From positions 62,001 to 126,000 of the forward strand of contig NZ_LGDV01000141.1 in assembly GCF_001280015.1 (NCBI RefSeq): 64,000 nt of DNA, read 5' to 3'. The DNA comes from Streptomyces sp. MMG1121 (GTDB lineage Bacteria > Actinomycetota > Actinomycetes > Streptomycetales > Streptomycetaceae). The notes under the pieces are model-generated. The model was not told the DNA's origin and made no database searches. It saw only the letters and a program-made list of their open reading frames with translations. The position numbers and the translations under genes are program-made. Below, one piece after another: positions 26,918 to 34,805 of this stretch (positions within the stretch are counted from its first letter, which is position 1; every line of letters starts with the position of its first letter).

Positions 26918-27850
26918 TCAGAGCGGGGTCGCCGTGCGCAGCAGGAGCAGGAGCGTCAGGGCCGAGTTGGCCGAGAACATCGCGGACAGGGCGGCTCCGG
27001 TGGCCGCGGTCCACAGGGCCAGGCCCGCGGTCGTGAAGACCGACGGCCAGGTGCGTGTGCTCGGTGCCGGGGCCAGCAGGGCGGCGACGCGGCGGGGGAG
27101 CGGGCCGGGGGCGGCCAGCGCGGCGAGGGTCGGCGCGGGGGTGGGGCGGGAGACGAGAGCCGCGGTGCCGATCGCGCGGGCGACGGCCTTGCGGCTGCCG
27201 ACGGCCTGGGCCGCCGCCTCGTCCGCCCAGCGCTCCGCCGTATAGGCGACCGCCGTCCGCAGTGGGCGCAGGAACGGGTTGGCGCGGGCGGCGAGTTGGA
27301 CGAGCAGCAGGTACCGGTGGTGCCGGCCGGCGAGGTGGGCGCGCTCATGGGCGAACAGCGCGCGCCGCTCCCGCGACGCGAGGCAGCCGAGCATGGCGGT
27401 GGACACCACGATCCGGTCGCGCGGCCCGCCCGGCAGCGCGTAGGCGTACGGCTGGGTGTCGGGCAACACCGCGACCTGTGTGGACGGCAGCCCCCGCAGC
27501 GCCGCGTGGGCCCGCCGCCGTACCCGGCGATGGCGCAGCAGGGCCCGGCCGCAGCCGGCGACGACCGCGAGCAGCGCGGGGATCGCCGCCTTCCCCGCGA
27601 CCTCGTGCCGGGGCACGCTCTCGCGCACCTCGGGATCCGACCAGCCGTCCGGCAGGGGGTTGCCGGGCAGTTGGGCCGTGCCGACCACCATCAACAGGGC
27701 CAGACACACCGTGCTGCACAGCGCCATGACCGTGCACACCCAGGTCAGCAGGACGGTCGCGGTGCGCGGATGGAGTCGCTGCTCGGCCAGGCGGGCCACC
27801 GGCCAGGCCGTCAACGGCAGGACCAGGGGGAGGAAGACGAAGATCCCCAT
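26918..27850 (-). CDS. M56 family metalloprotease (BlaR1-like)
   Basis: A 310-residue integral membrane protease with two N-terminal helices, a third near residues 88-100 and a C-terminal one. The zinc motif HExxH is at 168-172 (LFAHERAHLAGRHH), followed by ERWADEAA as the third-ligand region. It lacks the extracellular penicillin sensor of true BlaR1, like most actinobacterial M56 proteins. It lies 19 bp downstream of a BlaI-type repressor and probably removes it by proteolysis on receiving a signal. Confidence 0.9.
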   Translation of the reverse strand: MGIFVFLPLVLPLTAWPVARLAEQRLHPRTATVLLTWVCTVMALCSTVCLALLMVVGTAQLPGNPLPDGWSDPEVRESVPRHEVAGKAAIPALLAVVAGCGRALLRHRRVRRRAHAALRGLPSTQVAVLPDTQPYAYALPGGPRDRIVVSTAMLGCLASRERRALFAHERAHLAGRHHRYLLLVQLAARANPFLRPLRTAVAYTAERWADEAAAQAVGSRKAVARAIGTAALVSRPTPAPTLAALAAPGPLPRRVAALLAPAPSTRTWPSVFTTAGLALWTAATGAALSAMFSANSALTLLLLLRTATPL

Positions 27851-27869
27851 GCGTGCTCAGTCCTCGTCC

Positions 27870-28253
27870 TCAGTCCTCGTCGGCGGCCTGGTCCAGCAGT
27901 TCGCGCAGGGTCTGTTCGTCGCCCTCCGGCAGCGCGGTGATGAAACTGGCCAGCACCGCGCGGCGGTCCTGCTCGCCGTCGAGGACCTTGCGCATCTTCA
28001 GCGCGGCCAGCCCGGCCTCGTCCGCGGTGGGCATCCACACGAACGACCGGCCCTCGCGCCGGCGCGTCACGGCGTTCTTCGCCAGCAGGCGGGCCAGGAC
28101 CGTCATCACGGTCGTGTAGGCGAGGTCGGCGGCCAGACGCTCCTGCACCCAGCCGGCGGTCACCGGGCCCCCGGCCTCGTGCAGTGCCGCGAGCACCTGA
28201 GTCTCCAGCGCACCCTGCGCCCTGCGCCGACGGCGCGGATCGGGGTCCGTCAC
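27870..28253 (-). CDS. BlaI/MecI/CopY family repressor
   Basis: A 127-residue winged-helix repressor (GALETQVLAALHEAGGPVTAGWVQERLAADLAYTTVMTVLARLLAKNAVTRRREGRSFVWMP) with C-terminal dimerisation helices. AAGGGAG lies about 9 nt before the GTG at 28253. It leads the operon with the M56 protease. A CTACA/TGTAG dyad 138 bp upstream is the expected operator type. Confidence 0.92.
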   Translation of the reverse strand: MTDPDPRRRRRAQGALETQVLAALHEAGGPVTAGWVQERLAADLAYTTVMTVLARLLAKNAVTRRREGRSFVWMPTADEAGLAALKMRKVLDGEQDRRAVLASFITALPEGDEQTLRELLDQAADED

Positions 28254-28390
28254 CCGCTGTCTCCCTTCTGCTGCGCCTCTCACCTCGACTCCTGGTGCCG
28301 GAGGAACATCACATCGTACCGATCCGACGGCCGTGGCCGGTTTCCGTTCCTCGTCGGCGACGCCCCTCGTGCCGCACGACCTCGCTGCTT

Positions 28391-28404
28391 CTACAGTGTT
28401 GTAG
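28391..28404. promoter_or_regulatory. BlaI-type operator dyad
   Basis: CTACA-GTGT-TGTAG, a perfect 5-bp inverted repeat of the TACA..TGTA class bound by BlaI/MecI proteins. It sits between the blaI-like gene and terD, 58 bp before the terD start, and overlaps a TAGATT -10-like box (28402-28407) facing terD, so it could control terD as well as the repressor operon. Confidence 0.6.
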
Positions 28405-28462
28405 ATTTTGAGCGGATCCGGGACGCGGATCCGAACCGATCGTGTGCGCGGAAGGAAGAACC

Positions 28463-29038
28463 ATGGGTGTTTCCCTGTCCAAGGGTGGCAACGTGTCGCT
28501 GAGCAAGGAGGCACCGGGACTGAGCGCGGTGGTCGTGGGTCTGGGCTGGGACGTACGGACCACCACGGGCGCCGACTTCGACCTCGACGCCTCCGCCCTG
28601 CTGCTCAACGGCGCGGGCAAGGTCGTGTCCGACCGTCACTTCGTCTTCTACAACAACCTGACCAGCCCGGACGGTTCGGTGGAACACACCGGCGACAACC
28701 TCACCGGTGAGGGCGAGGGCGACGACGAGAGCATCAAGGTGAACCTCGCCGCCGTACCGGCGGAGGTCGACCGGATCGTCTTCCCCGTCTCGATCCACGA
28801 CGCGGACGCGCGCGGCCAGAGCTTCGGCCAGGTGCGCAACGCCTTCATCCGTGTCGTCAACCAGGCCGGCGGTGCCGAACTCGCCCGCTACGACCTGTCG
28901 GAGGACGCCTCGACCGAGACCGCGATGGTCTTCGGCGAGCTGTACCGGGGTGGTGCCGAGTGGAAGTTCCGCGCGGTGGGCCAGGGCTACGCCTCCGGGC
29001 TCGCGGGCATCGCGGGCGACTTCGGCGTCGGCGTCTGA
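28463..29038 (+). CDS. terD: TerD family protein
   Basis: A 191-residue TerD protein, a calcium-binding beta-sandwich. Its hallmark segments are all present: [74 protein letters not shown] and [15 protein letters not shown]. The DFDLDAS and GDDE acidic clusters bind Ca2+. GGAAGGAAG precedes the ATG. TerD proteins influence differentiation and stress tolerance in Streptomyces; no other ter genes besides a second TerD are nearby. Confidence 0.96.
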   Translation: MGVSLSKGGNVSLSKEAPGLSAVVVGLGWDVRTTTGADFDLDASALLLNGAGKVVSDRHFVFYNNLTSPDGSVEHTGDNLTGEGEGDDESIKVNLAAVPAEVDRIVFPVSIHDADARGQSFGQVRNAFIRVVNQAGGAELARYDLSEDASTETAMVFGELYRGGAEWKFRAVGQGYASGLAGIAGDFGVGV

Positions 29039-29107
29039 CGCGGCCCGTCCGGGAACCGCTGCCCGCGGGAGCCGTCCGGCGGCGGGCGGCGGACTCCGAC
29101 GGCCGGA

Positions 29108-29374
29108 TCAGTCGCGGGAGTTGCCGAACAGGATGCGGTAACCGATGAGCAGCACCAGGGAACCACCGATCGCGGCGCCCCAGGTGTAGAGGTCGAAGAA
29201 GTGCTTCTCCACCGGGCGGTCGAGGAAGCGGGCGGAGAGCCAGCCGCCGATGAACGCGCCCGCGATGCCGATGACGGTGGTGCCGATGAAACCGCCCGGG
29301 TCGCGGCCCGGCAGCAGTAGCTTGGCTATGGCTCCTGCTGCCAGGCCAAGGATGATCCAGCCGATGATGCCCAC
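29108..29374 (-). CDS. GlsB/YeaQ/YmgE family membrane protein
   Basis: An 88-residue protein with three hydrophobic segments and the family motifs GIIGWIILGLAAGAIAKLLLPG, GGFIGTTVIGIAGAFIGGWL and a Gly-rich end. These transglycosylase-associated proteins are general stress proteins of unknown mechanism. GAAGGA lies 8 nt before the GTG start. A TAGGCT -10-like box overlaps a TTGCGCAA palindrome just upstream. Confidence 0.93.
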   Translation of the reverse strand: MGIIGWIILGLAAGAIAKLLLPGRDPGGFIGTTVIGIAGAFIGGWLSARFLDRPVEKHFFDLYTWGAAIGGSLVLLIGYRILFGNSRD

Positions 29375-29401
29375 GGTGTGTCCTTCAGTCGGTTTGCGTG
29401 T

Positions 29402-29409
29402 TTGCGCAA
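29402..29409. promoter_or_regulatory. TTGCGCAA palindrome, copy a
   Basis: Lies 28 bp before the GlsB-type gene. On the minus strand it follows TAGGCT with one base shared (TAGGCTTGCGCAA), so it covers the probable transcription start. Confidence 0.5.
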
Positions 29410-29492
29410 GCCTAGGGGTGGTTGAAGTGATCGCACAGCAATCGTTGACCCCTGGTGATGTCCCGTCGAGGTTCTGCTACATGATTAAGACA

Positions 29493-29500
29493 TTGCGCAA
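29493..29500. promoter_or_regulatory. TTGCGCAA palindrome, copy b
   Basis: Lies 76 bp before the second TerD gene, in an AT-rich island (ATGATTAAGACA precedes it). Confidence 0.5.
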
Positions 29501-29575
29501 CTGGGGAACCGGAAGCGGTCCGGTTGCGTTGATCGTTATGGACGCGGAAAGCGCGAGCGGCTGCGGAGGACGTGG

Positions 29576-30742
29576 ATGAGTGTGTCCCTGACCAAGGGCG
29601 GCAATGTGTCGCTGAGCAAGCAGGCCCCCGGTCTGACTGCCGTGACGGTCGGGCTGGGCTGGCAGGCGAACGCGGGGCACGAGTTGGATGCCAGCGCGTT
29701 GCTCTGCGGCCAGTCGGGGCAGGTGCTGTCCGACGAGCACTTCGTCTTCTTCAACAACCTGAGCAGCCCCGACGGTTCGGTCCGCCACGGCGGCGCGGGC
29801 GGCGGTGACGAGCAGCGGCTCCAGGTCGACCTGACCCGGGTCCCGGTCCAGGTGGAGAAGATCGTCTTCCTCGTGTCCCTCTACGAGGCCGAGGGCCGGG
29901 GCCGGACCTTCGGGCAGGTGCGCGGCGCGCACATCCGCGTCCTCGACCAGGACGGCGGCACCGAACTCGCCCGCTACGACCTCGCGGCCGGCGCCCTGTC
30001 GGCCGAGACCGCGCTGGTCTTCGGCGAGCTGTACCGCCACGGCGCGGAATGGAAGTTCCGCGCGGTCGGCCAGGGTTACGCCTCGGGACTCGCCGGCATC
30101 GCCACGGACTACGGCGTGACGGTGCTCCGGGAGACGCCCCCGAGCCCGGCGCCCGGCCCGAACCGGCTCCCCGCTCCGGGCCCGGCAGCGAGCCCTGCGG
30201 CCCAGGTCGCCGCACCGCAGCCGGGCGCAGGCGCACCCGTGCCGCCCGTCCCCCAGAAGCCGCTGGTCGCCGCCCCGCCGGCACCGGCGTTCCCCGCATC
30301 CCCGCAACCCACCGGGAGTTCCACCGTGACCTGTTTCTTCGACCCCAACCACGGCCCGGGCATGACGACCGTGACCTGGTCCCCGCAGTGGGGCGTGCCC
30401 CGGCCCGTCCAGACCTGCGGCGGCTGCGCACAGCGCGTGCAGACGACGGTCCCGCCGTTCTACACCCCGCCCCAGCAGGGATACCCGCAGCCCGTGCCGC
30501 AGGGCTATCCCCAGCAGGGCTATCCGCAGCAGGGTTACCCACAGCAGGGCTATCCGCAGCAGGGTTACGGCGAGCCGTACGCCGACCACCACGACCATCA
30601 CCAGCAGGGTGGCGGCCGTCGCTTCGGCACCGGTGCGCTCATCGGCGCCGGTGCGGCCGGTCTCATCGGCGGCGCGCTGCTCAACGAGGCGTTCGACGAC
30701 GACGAACCGGACGTCGAGGTCAACAACTTCTACGAGGACTGA
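29576..30742 (+). CDS. TerD family protein with long repeat and glycine-zipper tail
   Basis: A 388-residue protein. Residues 1-187 are a full TerD domain ([49 protein letters not shown]). Then come a Pro/Ala-rich linker (~190-250), a Cys/His-containing module (TCFFDPNHGPGMTTVTWSPQW...QTCGGC, ~257-300), PQQGY repeats (~310-335), a His-rich bend (ADHHDHHQQ), a Gly-rich glycine-zipper helix (GTGALIGAGAAGLIGGALL) and an acidic end. The tail probably binds zinc and inserts in or touches a membrane. GCGGAGGAC precedes the ATG. Copy b of TTGCGCAA is upstream. Confidence 0.9.
   Translation: MSVSLTKGGNVSLSKQAPGLTAVTVGLGWQANAGHELDASALLCGQSGQVLSDEHFVFFNNLSSPDGSVRHGGAGGGDEQRLQVDLTRVPVQVEKIVFLVSLYEAEGRGRTFGQVRGAHIRVLDQDGGTELARYDLAAGALSAETALVFGELYRHGAEWKFRAVGQGYASGLAGIATDYGVTVLRETPPSPAPGPNRLPAPGPAASPAAQVAAPQPGAGAPVPPVPQKPLVAAPPAPAFPASPQPTGSSTVTCFFDPNHGPGMTTVTWSPQWGVPRPVQTCGGCAQRVQTTVPPFYTPPQQGYPQPVPQGYPQQGYPQQGYPQQGYPQQGYGEPYADHHDHHQQGGGRRFGTGALIGAGAAGLIGGALLNEAFDDDEPDVEVNNFYED
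30472..30570 (+). repeat. 15-bp coding repeats (PQQGY)
   Basis: Tandem CAGCAGGG[CT]TA[TC]CC[CGA] units inside the second TerD gene encode PQQGY pentapeptides. Third-position variation keeps the protein sequence constant, which indicates selection on the peptide. Confidence 0.85.
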
Positions 30743-30863
30743 CCCGACCCCGGCCGGCCTGCGCCGACCCACTGCACGCCCGTGCGCCCGCCGATCCCCG
30801 GTGGCGCACGCCTACACTGGGTGGGCGCATGTGCGTCGGCTGTGACGGGGACGGGAGAGGGCT

Positions 30864-31226
30864 GTGACGGAGAACGCCGGTGGCTTCGAGGATCCTCCCG
30901 CCGAGGTGCTGGCGGAGGCCGCGGAGGCGTTCGGGCTGCTCGCCTCCTCGGCACGGCTGCATCTGATGTGGGCCCTGTCGCAGGGCGAGAGCGACGTCAC
31001 GCACCTCGCCGACCGGGTGGGCGGCGCGCTGCCCGCGGTCAGCCAGCACCTGGCGAAGCTGAAGCTCGCCGGACTGGTCCGCTCCCGCCGCGAGGGTCGC
31101 CGGCAGGTCTACTACATCGACGACCCCGATGTGGTGACCCTGGTCCGGGTGATGATCGGTCAGCTCACGGCGCGCTCGCAGCATGCCCCGGCCCCTGTCC
31201 ACCGCCTGCGCGGTGTCGGCGGCTGA
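30864..31226 (+). CDS. ArsR family regulator
   Basis: A 120-residue ArsR/SmtB winged helix (EAFGLLASSARLHLMWALSQGESDVTHLADRVGGALPAVSQHLAKLKLAGLVRSRREGRRQVYYI). The canonical metal-binding ELCVC motif on helix alpha3 is replaced by VTHLAD, but D/H residues at the C-terminal helix (DDPDVVTLVRVMIGQL) could still form an alpha5 site. GGGAGAGG lies just before the GTG. The target is unknown; it could act on any gene in this stress block. Confidence 0.92.
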   Translation: MTENAGGFEDPPAEVLAEAAEAFGLLASSARLHLMWALSQGESDVTHLADRVGGALPAVSQHLAKLKLAGLVRSRREGRRQVYYIDDPDVVTLVRVMIGQLTARSQHAPAPVHRLRGVGG

Positions 31227-31421
31227 CCGCAGCACCCCGGCGGGCAGCCCGCGGCATGTCCGTGAAGTGGGCTTGTAAGAGGTGGGTTTGAAAAACCTGG
31301 TGGGCGTTGTGTCCTCATTGGCCCAGGTATGAACCCCGTTCGAGAACACATCTGACTCGGTTCTTATCGAGGGGGCGTACACTCCGCTTCCCGTACTGGC
31401 TCAGTTCCGCACGGCGGTTCC

Positions 31422-31435
31422 ATGAGGTGCCTCAT
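31422..31435. promoter_or_regulatory. ATGAG-GTGC-CTCAT palindrome
   Basis: Perfect 5-bp inverted repeat about 50 bp upstream of the candidate -10 box of the LCP gene; possible activator site. Confidence 0.35.
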
Positions 31436-31484
31436 CTGTGAATTGAGTGTGTATCTGCGCTGCTCGGGCCATAGATTTGTTAGA

Positions 31485-31492
31485 TTGCGCAA
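31485..31492. promoter_or_regulatory. TTGCGCAA palindrome, copy c
   Basis: Overlaps the end of TAGATT and is followed by CTGTGCAAG, giving a second half-site. It is 115 bp upstream of the LCP start. Confidence 0.5.
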
Positions 31493-31606
31493 CTGTGCAA
31501 GCAAGGTGGAGCGGCAGTGCTTCACCCGCCCGGACACCGGCGCGCGGGCTCGGCCGTACACCCCATGGCCGGGACTGACGGGCCCGACCGTTCATGGGAG
31601 TGGGAG

Positions 31607-33313
31607 ATGAGCGACCCGTGGGACGGGCCCGCCGGTCAGGCCACGCGGAGCCGTAGCGCGCGGGTACCCGGACAGCGAGCCTCCGAGCCCGACGGGGCGC
31701 GTCCGCAGGGCGGCAGGGCCGCGGCCCGGGCGGCCGCCCGCTCGCACGCCGCCAAACGCGGGCGGCGCGCGCGTCCGGCGGGGCGCGGCAAGCGGGCGCT
31801 GAAGATCGTCGGCATAGGCATGTCGGCCGTCATCGTGGTCACGGCCGGCGCGGGCTGGTGGTTCTACGAGCACCTGAACGGCAACATCCACAGCGTCGCG
31901 CTCGACGGCAAGGGCGGCACCGAGAAGGCCGACGCCTTCGGCCGGACCCCGATCAACATTCTGGTGATGGGCTCGGACGGCCGCACCAGCGCCGAGGACT
32001 GCAAGCTCGGCGGCGGCTGTGGGAAGACCGGCGTGCAGACCGGCAGCAACGCGGACGTCGAGATGGTGCTGCACATATCCGCCGACCGCTCCAACGCCAC
32101 GGTGATGAGCATCCCGCGCGACACCATGACCAAGGTGCCCGCCTGCACGGACAGCGAGAGCCACCAGTCCACGAACGGCTACTACGGCCAGATCAACAGC
32201 GCGCTGCAGTACGGCCCCGCCTGCCAGGTGGCCACCGTCCACCAGCTCACCGGCATCCCGATCGACCACTTCGTCAAGCTCGACTTCTCCGGCGTCGTGA
32301 AGATGTCCGACGCGGTCGGCGGTGTCTCGGTGTGTGTCAGCGACAACGTCTACGACACGTACTCGCACCTGAAGCTCTCCAAGGGCTCGCACACCCTCAA
32401 GGGCGACGCGGCGCTGGAGTTCGTCCGTTCCCGGCACGGTTTCGGCGACGGCAGCGACCTGGGCCGTACGACGACCCAGCACATCTTCCTCAGCTCGATG
32501 ATCCGCAAGTTCAAGAGCGCGGGCACGCTCACCGACCCCACCGCGGTCTACGGCCTGGCCGACGCCGCCACCAAGGCGCTGACCGTGGACGACGGCCTGG
32601 GCAGCGTGAAGAAGCTCATCTCGCTCGCGTCGGACGTGAACAAGGTGCCCACGAAGCGGATGACGTTCACGACGATGCAGACGGCCCCCGACCCGACCGA
32701 CACCAACCGCCTGGTCGTGGGTGCGGACGCCAAGACCCTGTTCTCCACGATCGCCAACGACCAGTCGCTGACCACCGGTTCGGGCAAGAAGTCCGCTGCG
32801 GCCTCGGCCACCGCCAAGCCCACCGCCTCGGCTGTGCCCGCGGCCCAGATCGCCGTGACGGTGGAGAACGGCACCACGGTCACCGGCCGCGCCTCGGACA
32901 TCGCGACGGCGCTGACCGACCAGGGCTTCAGCTCCGCCACGACCACGGCCAACGCGCCGAGTCCCGCGACGACGACCACGCTGACCTACGGCACCGGTCA
33001 GAAGGCGGAGGCCCAGACGGCCGCCAAGGCGCTCGGCCTGTCCTCCGCACATCTGAAGCAGGGCACCGGCACGGGCCTGACCCTGGTGATCGGCGCCGAC
33101 TGGCCGAGCGGCACCAGTTTTCCGGGCGGCTCCTCCTCGCCCGCGCCGGCCGACACCCAGGCGGCCGTCTCCAACGCCCACGCCTCGACCGCCGACCAGG
33201 CCAAGACCTGCGCCAAGGTCAGCCCCTACAAGACGGTCAGCGTCAACGGCGTCTCCATGACACCGGCCGAGGCCTATGCGGCGGCACGCGGCAAGCCCGA
33301 CTCCGATTCCTGA
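31607..33313 (+). CDS. LytR-CpsA-Psr (LCP) family protein with LytR_C domain
   Basis: A 568-residue envelope protein that should transfer wall polymers from lipid carrier to peptidoglycan. A basic, Ala/Arg-rich cytoplasmic tail (~60 residues) precedes one membrane helix (ALKIVGIGMSAVIVVTAGAGWWFYEHL). The LCP domain shows NILVMGSDGR, NADVEMVLHISADRSNATVMSIPRDT, GQINSALQYG and DGAALEFVRSRH-type Arg motifs. A LytR_C domain (IAVTVENGTTVTGRASDIATAL) follows a Ser/Ala-rich linker. GGGAG precedes the ATG at 31607; an upstream ATG at 31565 is possible. Confidence 0.92.
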   Translation: MSDPWDGPAGQATRSRSARVPGQRASEPDGARPQGGRAAARAAARSHAAKRGRRARPAGRGKRALKIVGIGMSAVIVVTAGAGWWFYEHLNGNIHSVALDGKGGTEKADAFGRTPINILVMGSDGRTSAEDCKLGGGCGKTGVQTGSNADVEMVLHISADRSNATVMSIPRDTMTKVPACTDSESHQSTNGYYGQINSALQYGPACQVATVHQLTGIPIDHFVKLDFSGVVKMSDAVGGVSVCVSDNVYDTYSHLKLSKGSHTLKGDAALEFVRSRHGFGDGSDLGRTTTQHIFLSSMIRKFKSAGTLTDPTAVYGLADAATKALTVDDGLGSVKKLISLASDVNKVPTKRMTFTTMQTAPDPTDTNRLVVGADAKTLFSTIANDQSLTTGSGKKSAAASATAKPTASAVPAAQIAVTVENGTTVTGRASDIATALTDQGFSSATTTANAPSPATTTTLTYGTGQKAEAQTAAKALGLSSAHLKQGTGTGLTLVIGADWPSGTSFPGGSSSPAPADTQAAVSNAHASTADQAKTCAKVSPYKTVSVNGVSMTPAEAYAAARGKPDSDS

Positions 33314-33349
33314 GGGTGCCCTCTCGCAGAAAGACGGAATTAGGAGGCG

Positions 33350-33804
33350 CTAGCCCACCCACCCGCGCAACAACGCCTCCCGCTCCGCCGCCCGGTGCGA
33401 CCCACCCTCCCGGACACCCCACTGCGACATCGCCGCCGGTGTCGTGGCCATCGTCGCGGCGCCCTGCGCGAAGTGGGACACGAGGGCGCGGGAGAGGCCG
33501 ACCTCTGTCGGGGAGCAGCCGACCGCCGCGGCGACGTGGGTTCTCAACTCGTGCTCCCCACCTGTCGCTTCAGGGACTTCACGGGGACGTCCGCCACCGT
33601 CAGGGCCCGCACCTCCTCCCATGGATGGAGGCCGGACTGCCTGTCGCCGAGGGCCTCCACGCCCTCGGGGGTCAGACGTACCCCAGGAGCCGGACCGGAC
33701 GACTTCGCGCCCACGTGCACATCGCCCTCGGCGATCCAGGACAGGCCCACCACGGCCATGGCTTGCCTGCTGCCTCCGACGATGGCGCCGCCGTCGTGGC
33801 GCAC
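33350..33804 (-). pseudogene. Frameshifted small PH-like protein
   Basis: Two minus-strand frames each read like protein but in different phases. The first (from 33804) contains VRLTPEGVEALGDRQ..LHPWEEVRALTV, typical of small PH-like proteins in Streptomyces, and stops at 33544. The second continues with a helical end (HVAAAVG...LVSHFAQGAATMATTPAAMSQWG...AAEREALLRGW) to a stop at 33350. A one-base change around 33560-33600 would join them. Confidence 0.45.
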
Positions 33805-33840
33805 ATCAAATGATCAGGTCAGCCTCCGCAACGCACGAAA

Positions 33841-33868
33841 GAGCCGGGAAGCTCCCACTTCCCGGCTC
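33841..33868 (-). terminator. Hairpin terminator
   Basis: GAGCCGGGAAG pairs perfectly with CTTCCCGGCTC around a 6-nt loop. On the minus strand it is followed by TTTCGTG. It lies 66 nt after the stop of the small minus-strand gene at 33935 and may serve it. Confidence 0.85.
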
Positions 33869-33934
33869 CGCATACGGTCCGGACTGCCGAGGTGCGATGC
33901 CATGGCGCCGGTGCCGGGGCGGCCGCCGCGCCGC

Positions 33935-34168
33935 TCAGGGACTGGCGATGTCGAAGCCGTACCGCAGGGGCTCGGTGGTGACGCCGTAGTCGCGGCGGTA
34001 CAGGTGCACGGCTTCCGCGCGTATCCCGCCGGGTGAGGCGGCCTCCAGCTCGCAGGGACATGTCACCTGGATCACACGCGGCCGGCCGGAGACTTTCATG
34101 CGCACACCGTCCGCCGGCCCGCCCACGAGCACCGCGGTCTGCCACCCCGTCACTTCGGTAGTCTCCAC
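33935..34168 (-). CDS. Small conserved hypothetical protein
   Basis: A 77-residue soluble protein starting VETTEVTGWQTAVLVGGPADGVRMKV and ending HLYRRDYGVTTEPLRYGFDIASP, of a type found singly in Streptomyces but without known function. The GTG at 34168 has TAAACT ending 7 nt upstream and no ribosome site, so it is probably leaderless. Copy d of TTGCGCAA lies directly upstream of that -10 box. Confidence 0.75.
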   Translation of the reverse strand: METTEVTGWQTAVLVGGPADGVRMKVSGRPRVIQVTCPCELEAASPGGIRAEAVHLYRRDYGVTTEPLRYGFDIASP

Positions 34169-34185
34169 GGCAGACAGTTTAAGGG

Positions 34186-34193
34186 TTGCGCAA
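34186..34193. promoter_or_regulatory. TTGCGCAA palindrome, copy d
   Basis: Lies between the divergent small genes at 34168 (minus) and 34251 (plus). On the minus strand it is 4 bp upstream of the -10 box TAAACT. Confidence 0.5.
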
Positions 34194-34250
34194 GTTTTGA
34201 GCCGGTGAACCGGGTCACTATGTGTACGACACACAGGGGGAATGAGACGG

Positions 34251-34616
34251 ATGAACTGGTTGTGGTGGGTGCTGATCCTCTTCTGGACGGGCGGCTTCGC
34301 CTGGCTCGGCGACACCGTGCGCACCGCGCTGCGGAACCGGCACGAACGGAAGCTGGAGGTGATGGAGGCGGCCAGGCAGGAGCGCCTTGCCGTCGAAGCG
34401 GCGGATCGGGCGCCGGAACCCGTCTGCGGGTGCACGCACCATCTGGCCAAGCACGACCAGCAGGGCCGCTGCCACGAGCGCGTCGAGGTCCCGACGGCGT
34501 GGGACGAGAACAAGAAGCCGCTGCGCTACGAGGCCGGCACGTGCAACTGTCAGCGGTACGTCGGTCCGCAGCCGCTGTCGCAGGTGTACGCGGAGGACCT
34601 GACCGACCGGATCTGA
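34251..34616 (+). CDS. Membrane-anchored small Cys/His protein
   Basis: A 121-residue protein with an N-terminal membrane helix (WLWWVLILFWTGGFAWLGDTV), a charged helix (RNRHERKLEVMEAARQERLAVEAADRA, likely coiled coil), and a C-terminal module rich in Cys and His (CGCTHHLAKHDQQGRCHERVEV...CNCQRYVG) that could bind zinc. AGGGGGA precedes the ATG at 34251 by 10 nt; an ATG 9 nt upstream is too close to it. No family function is known to me. Confidence 0.72.
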   Translation: MNWLWWVLILFWTGGFAWLGDTVRTALRNRHERKLEVMEAARQERLAVEAADRAPEPVCGCTHHLAKHDQQGRCHERVEVPTAWDENKKPLRYEAGTCNCQRYVGPQPLSQVYAEDLTDRI

Positions 34617-34646
34617 GAGCGGGTCCGTGCGGCGGACCGTCTCTTC

Positions 34647-34765
34647 ACCGACCACCACGACTCACCGACCACCACGACTCACCGACCACCACAACTCACC
34701 GACCACCACAACTCATCGACCACCACAACTCATCGACCGCTACGACTCATCGACCGCTACGACGT
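34647..34765. repeat. 17-bp tandem repeat, seven copies
   Basis: Unit ACCGACCACCACGACTC, with drift to ATCGACCGCTACGACTC in the last copies. The period is not a multiple of three and there is no gene over it, so it is a non-coding minisatellite between the Cys/His protein and the convergent amidotransferase. Confidence 0.9.
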
Positions 34766-34805
34766 CGACGTCGAGGCGCTTGCGTGCACGCCCGCCCCCG
34801 GAGCG

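Larger units (their letters stand above)
31227..31606. other. 380-bp AT-rich control region upstream of the LCP gene
   Basis: No gene. The stretch is much richer in A and T than its surroundings. It holds a perfect ATGAG-GTGC-CTCAT palindrome (31422-31435), a TAGATT -10-like box (31481-31486) sharing two bases with TTGCGCAA (31485-31492), and a following TGTGCAAG half-copy. It probably carries the regulated promoter of the LCP gene. Confidence 0.5.

Noticed and set aside
30472..30570. 15-bp repeats considered as a regulatory or CRISPR-like array
   Set aside because: They are in frame and encode PQQGY pentapeptides of the TerD tail.
28463..30742. The two TerD genes considered as a tellurite-resistance operon
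   Set aside because: terA, terB, terC and terE-type partners are absent, the two genes are separated by an opposite-strand gene, and lone TerD proteins are common in Streptomyces.
34647..34765. Tandem 17-bp units considered as a CRISPR array
   Set aside because: There are no spacers between units and no cas genes; it is a simple tandem repeat.
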